DNA of 64,000 nucleotides from assembly GCA_951799425.1 (NCBI GenBank), contig OX637406.1, positions 30,684,390 through 30,748,389 of the forward strand. The letters are read 5' to 3'. The position numbers and the translations under genes are program-made. Under the pieces are notes generated by a model. It had not been told where the DNA came from. It saw nothing but the letters and a program-made list of their open reading frames with translations, and did not search any database. The DNA comes from Ilex aquifolium. Lineage: Eukaryota > Streptophyta > Magnoliopsida > Aquifoliales > Aquifoliaceae. How positions within the stretch are numbered: position 1 is the first letter of the stretch; each line of letters opens with the position of its first letter. This document shows positions 57,303 to 64,000 of this stretch, piece by piece.

Positions 57303-59189
57303 TGATTAGTACTTAAAATTAGCATTTTACCATGCCTTTTTGAGACTAATTGTACTTTGATGGAGTTTAAGTGATGACATTTTAGGTCCTAAAATGAACA
57401 AGGACTCAAGAATAACAAGTATCACACTTGAGTGTAACACCAGCACATTAGGGAACAAAATTGGAGAAGCTTGAAGCAAAGCAAGAACGTTCGAACGCCA
57501 ACTCACGTTCGAACGTCCACTTGAATTATGAGAAGACCAGACTGCTGAAACATGGCGTGTTGCAACCAAGAAAGAAAGACCCTGAGGTACTTGAGTACCA
57601 CGTTCGAACGCCAACTTATGTTCGAACGTCCACTTGAATTGATTGAGGACTAGAATGATGAGTGCAAAGCGCCAAGATGTGCATGGAGTGTGGAAATAGG
57701 TTTCCACAGAAGACCACATGCCATTTGAGTGAGAAGGTCAGACCACATCTGGCGTTCAAACGCCCATAAAGCAAAAATAGAAAAAAGGTTTGAACGCCAA
57801 CTCACGTTCGAATGTTCTCCACAGATTGACTGTAGAGTAGTTGGCTTTTCACTTGGACTTGGGCGACATACACTATTCCTTCACCCCCTCTTGTCTCCTC
57901 CTTTGTGCCTATAAATACTCCCATTGTTGGAGAGTAAAAGGAGACTTGGTAGAGAGCTTGATGGAGGCTTAGACTCCCACTCATATTATTGTAGAGTAAT
58001 CTTGTATTTCCTTGTATGAAGAAGTAGTTGTTCTAGAGATTGATTTGGCTTTAATCCAACATCTCTTAGCTTGTTGTAGAAATAGTTTTAAGCTTATGCT
58101 TTCATTTACATGCATAGAGGGAGATAGATTACCTTTGGTTGTGGATCACCCTCCAAAAGTGACTACCTTTCTTCTACTTTTAATTTGTGTTTCATTCACT
58201 TCCATTGCTTGAGCTTCTTTCTTCCCTTAGATGAGTGAAACTCTTCCACTTTTTTAGAGCTTCGCCAAAGCCGTGAAGGGTGGAACGTGATTCATTCATT
58301 TTTTGTCGGAGATCGACTCCCTGTTTAGTGTGCTTTGCTTTGTGATCCCTCTACTTGGAGGAATGAGCATCACTCACTTTTTTAGCTTTACCAAAGCCAT
58401 GAAGTGTGAGTAGTTGCTCATTCACTCTTTAGTAAGAGGAGAAGGACATGTATAAATTACCCAGATGTTATATTTGTGCAATTTCGATTATGCTTAATGC
58501 TTTATAATCCCCATGCTTATTGAATGATTGATTCTAGCAAAGCTAAGGTACTTTGTATAACCAAGAGTTCTTTCTATAACATAGATAACTCTTGTATAGA
58601 AAGACTCATTAGTTCAAGGCAAGTATCCCGGCTAGATCTTCATGACTACCGTTCAATCTTCATCATTATTGTACTTCAATTAAAAATTGGAAATGGAACA
58701 TTAATATCATGGTTGGTTGTTTTGTAGAAACACTTGCTTGTTTGTAGACGGGTTAAGTCTCGGCACAGACAATTCTTGTAAACTTCTAGAAAGACATCGG
58801 AATCATGTTCTTAATTCTCATAATCCACCTTTATCTTCCGATTAACCTGCTGTTGACACGGGGGTTAATTGAGTTATCAAGCACAAATATAACAAACCGG
58901 ATAATTAACTATATATCCAGATCCTTGAACTAAAGAGTGACTCTTTTACATTAGAGCTTATCTCATATTTTGTTTAGAAAATTCTCTTGGAAAGAATCTT
59001 ATATTCTGTCTAGGAAATCTCAGATATCACACAACTTCAAATCTCAAGGGTTATAATCATTAGGTCTCCACTACTGCTTATCTCAAAACACCAACAAGAG
59101 TTCCCTGTGGATTCGACTCCGGACTCAAACCGGATTATTACTACAGCTTGACCGCCTGCACTTGGGTGTACACATTTCGGATCAAGTCA
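57303..59189 (+). repeat. 3' LTR of C
   Basis: 1887 bp, TGATTAGTAC to GATCAAGTCA, with palindromes at 57486-57814 and TATAAATA at 57910-57917. Followed by the right GTAGT duplication. Confidence 0.93.
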
Positions 59190-59720
59190 GTAGTATCTAC
59201 CTACTTCAATGTATTATTATCATTTTCATTTCATATACAACATGTATACTCACTGAGTGCGTGGTTTAGCTCACACCCCTATAGTTTCTCCTTTTCAGGT
59301 ACTATAGAGAAAGATGCATACCAGTCCACTGTCCAATCGATTGAGTCTTGAATAATGTTAGAGTGATATCACTCAGGTTGAGTGTCGGTATGATTAAATT
59401 GTTGGGTTGTGTATTATATTTGTGAGAGATTATTATAACAGTTTAATACTATATGATTGTAATAGACTCAACAAGCATACGTTGAGTTGTATGCTATGTG
59501 GGTTTAGGTTTTTGGTATATGTCTATAACTTGGAAAACAAACAATTGGTACATGTTATGAGACAGGTTTTACCATCATGCTTAATGATTAAGGTGATGGA
59601 TGGTGTTGTTGCACCTGTGGGATTATTTAGTATTTTATTAATCCAGATATATATACGTAAACAGGTGTATCAAAAACCTAGTCGCGTCTCATCCTTGGGA
59701 GACCGGGATGGGGCGTGACA
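59190..59720 (+). repeat. 5' LTR of D, right part
   Basis: It opens with GTAGT, the right duplication of C, then continues D's LTR to GGGGCGTGACA; it matches 63074-63604. A 103-codon frame here recurs in the 3' LTR only as a duplicate. Confidence 0.92.
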
Positions 59721-59727
59721 ATTTAGT

Positions 59728-59739
59728 TGGTATCAGAGC
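59728..59739 (+). other. Primer-binding site of D
   Basis: TGGTATCAGAGC, complementary to the 3' end of initiator tRNA-Met, seven bases after the LTR. Standard for Tekay/Del and many other plant LTR elements. Confidence 0.93.
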
Positions 59740-60068
59740 TGAAGGTTATAGTTCAGTAGTCGAATTGAGTCTAGTGTGACAGTGGACTTAGGGATTGGTC
59801 TGTTTAGGTGGGGTGTTAGAGGTCCATGTGAGTGTGTGGAATATATATATGCATGCTATCATTACCCATATGCGATACTCACTTTTGTTACAGTGATACA
59901 TAGAGGGAGAAGGGTCATCTGCTAGGGCTGGAGATAGGGTTAAAACGAGAGATAGCTGAGTTTGTGGCTCGATGTTTGGTATGTCAGCAGGTGAAGGCTG
60001 AGCATCAGAGACCAACCGGGTTATTGCAGCCTCTATCGATTCCAGAATGGAAATGAGAGCATATCACT

Positions 60069-61118
60069 ATGGATTTTGTGAGTAGTTTGCCCCGCACGCA
60101 GAAAGGACATGAGGCCATTTGGGTGATAGTTGATAGGTTGACGAAGTCTGCTCATTTTCTAGCTATTAAGATGTCCTATGCTCTTGACAGGCTAGCTAGA
60201 TTGTACATTTATGAGATTGTGAGATTGCATGGTGTACCTGAATCTATTATCTCTGACAGGGATCCACGCTTTACTTCGAGCTTTTGGCCTAGCTTACAGA
60301 CTGCGCTGGACACTACTTTGAAGTTTAGTACAACATTCCACCCACAAATAGATGGACAGTCAGAGCGTACTATTCAGACATTGGAGAACATGCTGAGAGC
60401 TTGTGTCATGGACCTTAGAGGTAATTGGGATGATTATTTGCCTTTGATTGAATTTGCTTATAATAACAATTACCAGAGTTCAATTGAGATGGCCCTGTAT
60501 GAAGCTTTGTATGGGAGGAAATGTAGGACCCCAGTGTGCTGGAGTGAAGTGGGTGAGAGAAAGTTATTAGGTCCAGAGATTGTGCAGATGACTGCTGATC
60601 AGATTAAAGTCATACAGGAGAGGTTACGGAGTGCACAGAGCAGGCAGAAAAGTTATGTAGATAATCAGCGTCGTCACTTAGAATTTGAGATGGGTGATCG
60701 AGTATTCCTACGGGTATCACCTTGGAAAGGGGTCATTCGTTTTGGCAGGAAAGGGAAGTTGGCTCCCAGGTATATTGGTCCGTACAACATTGTGGAGCGG
60801 ATTGGAGCTGTTGAATACCGATTGAAGTTACCAGTAGAGTTGTCTAGGTTGCATGATGTATTTCATGTGTCTATGCTACGTAAATACTTGCCTAACCCAT
60901 CACATGTGTTGACTTCAGAACCGATGAAATTAGCTGAGGATTTAACTTATGTAGAGCAACCAGTTCATATTTTGGGTAGAAAGGAGAAGGTATTATGCAC
61001 GAAGACTATACCATTGGTAAAGGTTTTGTGGCGTAGTCACTCAGTAGAGGAAGTAACCTGGGAGACTGAGGAGAGTATGTGGGCCCAATATCCACATTTG
61101 TTTAGTCCAGGTAAGTAA
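60069..61118 (+). pseudogene. pol: Integrase end of D's pol with chromodomain-like tail
   Basis: 349 readable codons. They hold the integrase catalytic core (MDFVSSLPRTQKGHEAIWV, IISDRDPRFTSSFW, and the E within TTFHPQIDGQSERTIQTLEN), the GPY/F-type C-terminal region (APRYIGPYNIVERIGAVEYR), and a final chromodomain-like segment (VKVLWRSHSVEEVTWETEES). The end of the upstream zinc region (CLVCQQVKAEHQ) is readable just before. Gag, protease, RT and RNase H are not present in the window. The chromodomain-like tail is the part thought to guide chromoviruses to heterochromatin. Confidence 0.9.
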
Positions 61119-61138
61119 TTTCGAGGACGAAATTTTTA

Positions 61139-61153
61139 TTAGTGGGGGAGAGT
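61139..61153 (+). other. Polypurine tract of D
   Basis: TTAGTGGGGGAGAGT directly before the 3' LTR, preceded by TTTCGAGGACGAAATTTTTA, which is typical of the Tekay/Del clade. Confidence 0.88.
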
Positions 61154-61435
61154 TCTGAGACCCAATCATGCATTGCATGCATATGAACAAAATTTTGTGG
61201 GCTAAATTGCAATTATGTGAAATTATTAAAGGGTTCATTGAATTAAATCTTTCATAGCCATGATGTGTGAGCATACATAGGGTATGTGGACCCCATTAAT
61301 GATGTATTAGTGAGACCTATTTATAGAAATTTCAAGTGTGAAAATACTAGTGGGTCGATTTCGAAATCACTTAAAAACTTGGGGGGAGGCAAGCGTAATT
61401 AATTCATTAAAATGGGACACCTTCAAAGATGTTGG

Positions 61436-61533
<98 letters not shown>

Positions 61534-63604
61534 AAGGTGTGGAAATGTGTGTGTGTGTTTAATATATCATTAAGTGTGTGTGTGCGTGTGTTCTGATTAT
61601 GCTGGGAAGCCGAAAGTGAGGAGAGCAAGAGAGAAAGGGGAAAAAAGAAAGAGAAAAAGAAAGAAAGAAAAAAAAAAAAAAGGTGTGTTCCTTTGAGCCG
61701 AAAGTAAGGAGGAAGAGAGAGAAGAAGAAGGTATATGAGATTAATTTTAAGCATGTTTATGTGATTAATTTTAGTATGTACGTAAATATGGGGGCTGTTT
61801 TATTTGGAATTAGTGACTGTTTTAATTTAATTTCATGGACTGTTTTGGTTAATTTTAATGGGCTGTTTTAATTTAAATTTCATGGGCTGATTTAGTTTCA
61901 TGTCAAAACAGATTTTGTATGAGTGTAATTAAGTATATTTAGCATAATTAACAGGCTGCTAAGTAAAGGTTCCAAATGGGTATTAAACCGAAGGTGAAAA
62001 AAATGTGAAAAATGACCATTTGCGATGTTCGGTATGTTTTTCGAGGGCTAGGATGGAACCGAAATTATGGGAGTGAAGGGGAGAGTTTAAGGGTGCAATT
62101 AGGGGTCTGATTTGCATGATTTAGTGAGTGTGTGAGTTTAGGTATAATTGTTTTAAAAGAAACGTACGATAGAAGTTGGAAATGGGTGTCGGTAACGCCG
62201 AAACCCTGATTTCTTAATGTTATTATCACATGTGTGAATTTTAATCCAAATGACCTAAAATTTTGCATGCAACACTTTTAAATGATGCTTTATGTGATAA
62301 TGTGACTTTCGAATGCAAATGAGTATAATGTCAAGTGTGAAATGCATGAAATGCCGGAAGTGCAGTTTTTAGGATTTGGGGACGAAATGTGTGAAAATGG
62401 ACCCCCGGTCAATGTGTTTGACCTACTTAATCCTAATTATGATTAATGTGAGTGATTTTGGAAATTTGGGGAGAAAATGTGATCCCTAGAACAAAAGTGC
62501 TAATGTGCGAGTGGATAGTGCGGTAACCGGAGTTACCGGGGCACTTTGGGGTGCATCATTTTGCATGCATTAGTGCATGATTAATTATTATATGTGATAA
62601 AAATATTGATATTGTAATTACAAATGTGTTAGGTGGAACAGGCGAGACAATCGGTGTTGGAACAGAGACGGTAACACCGGAAGGATCCACCAATAGGACC
62701 GAAGGGTCGTAGATATGTATATTTGAGGTGAGTGTATATCTTTATATGTTTTGAAAATGCTATTATAAGATGACAGTAAATGATAGAATTTAATAGCATT
62801 TCTCCAGGATTATGTGCTATGTGCTTATGTGATTGAATGATACTTTGTACTGTGTATTGTGTATTATGGAATGTGGCGCACTGTTTGAGACAGGGGCGTC
62901 GATGCCTGATCACTGGGCGTGTAGTGGTGTGCTAGCACTGTGGTGTTCCCGGGAGGTTCGGGAGACACAAATCCATGTGAGATCGATTACCCGATGAGGG
63001 GTTGTATGGATGTGATGTGGCTTGTGAATTCTTTGGAATTGGAATGATGCTGTTGTTTGATACGTGTATTTACGTAGTATCTACCTACTTCAATGTATTA
63101 TTATCATTTCCATTTCATATACATGTTGTATACTCACTGAGCGCGTGGTTTAGGTCACACCCCTATAGTTTCTCCTTTTCAGGTACTGTAGAGAATGATG
63201 CAGACCAGTCCACTATCCAGTCGATTGAGTCTTGAATAATGTTAGAGTGATATCACTTAGGTTGAGTGTCGGTATGATTAAATTGTTGGGTTGTGTATTA
63301 TATTTGTGAGAGATTATTATAACAGTTTAATAGTATATGATTGTAACAGACTCAACAAGCATACGTTGAGTTGTATGCTATGTGGGTGTGGGTTTTTGGT
63401 ATATGTCTCTAACTTGGAAAACAAAGAATTGGTACAGGTTATGAGACAGGTTTTACCATCATGCTTAATGACTAAGGTGATGGATGGTGTTGTTGCACAT
63501 GTGGGATTATTTAGTGTTTTATTAATCCAGATATATATACGTAAACAGGTGTATCAAAAACTTAGTCGCGTCTCATCCTTGGGAGACCGGGATGGGGCGT
63601 GACA
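61154..63604 (+). repeat. 3' LTR of D
   Basis: 2451 bp, closely matching the split 5' LTR and ending GGGGCGTGACA. It contains a long (AT)n(GT)n tract at 61440-61530. The right TTTTA duplication follows. Confidence 0.93.
61440..61530 (+). repeat. (AT)n(GT)n microsatellite in D's 3' LTR
   Basis: An AT run of roughly 29 units followed by a GT run of roughly 16. The equivalent place in the 5' LTR (43381-43422) is much shorter. Frames across it are spurious. Confidence 0.95.
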
Positions 63605-63609
63605 TTTTA

Positions 63610-64000
63610 GGCTTAAAAAACCAGTAGGGACCACCCTATGCTCTCTATCATTTGCTAAAGCAGTCCCTTCATGATTTAGGAAAATATCGGGCAAAGGCTA
63701 AATAAAGGACAGGAGGGGTAACCCCAGAGATTGCTCGAGTGGTCCATTGGTCGCTGGAGTGGTCCTGTTCTCCTAGGTCGGTTTGTAATTCATTTTTCAT
63801 TTCATTGACCACTTCCCTATGACTGCCCTCCTGCTACTCGAGTGGTCATTCACAAATTTGTGTTTTTTTGTTGACCAAGATTGCCCTTATTCTGGACCTA
63901 TAAATAGGGAAAGCCTTTTCCAATATTGGGTATCTCTTTTGTGAGCTGAATTCTTGCCTCTTATACCTTAAAGGTCCCTAGATCCCTAAACCCAAAGCCT
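63610..64000. repeat. Fold-back sequence G, rest of right arm
   Basis: Continues the right arm interrupted by D. Reverse-complemented it resembles about 41740-42150. It contains CTCGAG-centred words (63734, 63837) upstream of CCTATAAATAGG near 63897, which looks like a promoter. The arm runs off the window edge. No gene is seen. Confidence 0.6.

Larger units (their letters stand above)
45001..59189 (+). mobile_element. Athila-like LTR retrotransposon, copy C, nested in D's 5' LTR
   Basis: Complete in outline: 5' LTR, PBS, gag, pol, membrane frame, Cys/His frame, palindrome/TATA region, env-position frame, 3' UTR, polypurine tract and 3' LTR; 14.2 kb with perfect GTAGT duplications. LTRs differ at roughly 50-55 positions over 1.89 kb by eye (about 3%), so about a million years at the rate 1.3e-8. 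The coding regions carry roughly ten breaks. It is a distinct, older subfamily member compared with A and B. Confidence 0.95.
43095..63604 (+). mobile_element. Tekay/Del-like chromovirus D, containing nested element C
   Basis: 5' LTR in two parts (43095-44995 and 59190-59720, with GTAGT duplicated by C), PBS TGGTATCAGAGC, an internal region of about 1.4 kb, polypurine tract, and a 3' LTR (61154-63604). Perfect 5-bp duplications TTTTA lie at 43090-43094 and 63605-63609. Clade assignment rests on the tRNA-Met PBS, integrase wording (DFVSSLPRT, VDRLTKSAHFL), the chromodomain-like end, and the TTTCGAGGACGAAATTTTTAT sequence before the tract. Only the integrase end of the coding region is present, so it is a heavily broken fossil. 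Confidence 0.93.

Noticed and set aside
59407-59718. 103-codon frame repeated at 63291-63602
   Set aside because: The two copies are the same segment of D's two LTRs, so similarity reflects LTR duplication, not coding constraint.
61338-61754. Frames with long Tyr-Ile, Thr-His or Cys-Val runs
   Set aside because: Translation of the (AT)n(GT)n and GAAA microsatellites.

Overview
The window is repeat-dense plant (angiosperm, probably eudicot) nuclear DNA. It is built almost entirely of LTR retrotransposons nested in one another. I see no host gene, no rRNA and no convincing tRNA. Evidence for a plant host: Athila-type Ty3/gypsy elements with a TGGCGCCGTTGCCGGGGA primer-binding site, a Tekay/Del-type chromovirus with a tRNA-Met primer-binding site, and plant-style LTR promoters (TATAAATA). 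All elements are treated as fossils.

Layout, left to right. (1) Element A, Athila-like, + strand, 1-14345: partial 5' LTR, PBS, gag, pol, three small downstream reading frames, a long 3' untranslated region and a 3' LTR. A related solo LTR (10590-12390, - strand, target duplication AGTGT) sits exactly at the boundary between A's polypurine tract and its 3' LTR. (2) Element B, the same family, - strand, 14346-27358, is the most complete copy. A appears to be inserted in B's 3' LTR. (3) Element E, 27359-41621, is an older non-autonomous Athila relative with an Athila-like PBS and 3' UTR but only gag-derived scraps. B inserted into its 5' LTR. E is split by solo LTRs of another family: F1 (27985-30285), F2 (31486-34148) and F4 (34300-39229), and F4 itself contains F3 (35912-38368). 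(4) G, a diverged fold-back (long inverted repeat) sequence, 41622-43094, continues at 63610-64000. (5) Element D, a Tekay-like chromovirus, 43095-63604 (duplication TTTTA), is inserted in G. (6) Element C, an older Athila copy, 45001-59189 (duplication GTAGT), is inserted in D's 5' LTR.

Inferred order: E and G are old. The F LTRs and B went into E, D into G, C into D, A into B, and the solo LTR into A. LTR-pair divergence counted by eye agrees: E about 7%, C about 3%, A about 1%, B below 1%.

Most unusual content: copies A, B and C all carry, between pol and the 3' LTR, a 48-codon one-membrane-segment frame and a ~136-codon basic, Cys/His-containing frame. Upstream of the last frame (the env position) lies an array of the palindrome CGTTCGAACG followed by a TATA box. 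The same palindrome-plus-TATA layout forms the promoter end of the LTR. Other families in the window carry their own palindromes (GTACCGGTAC, CTACCGGTAG, CTCGAG), so palindrome clusters recur in unrelated LTRs.
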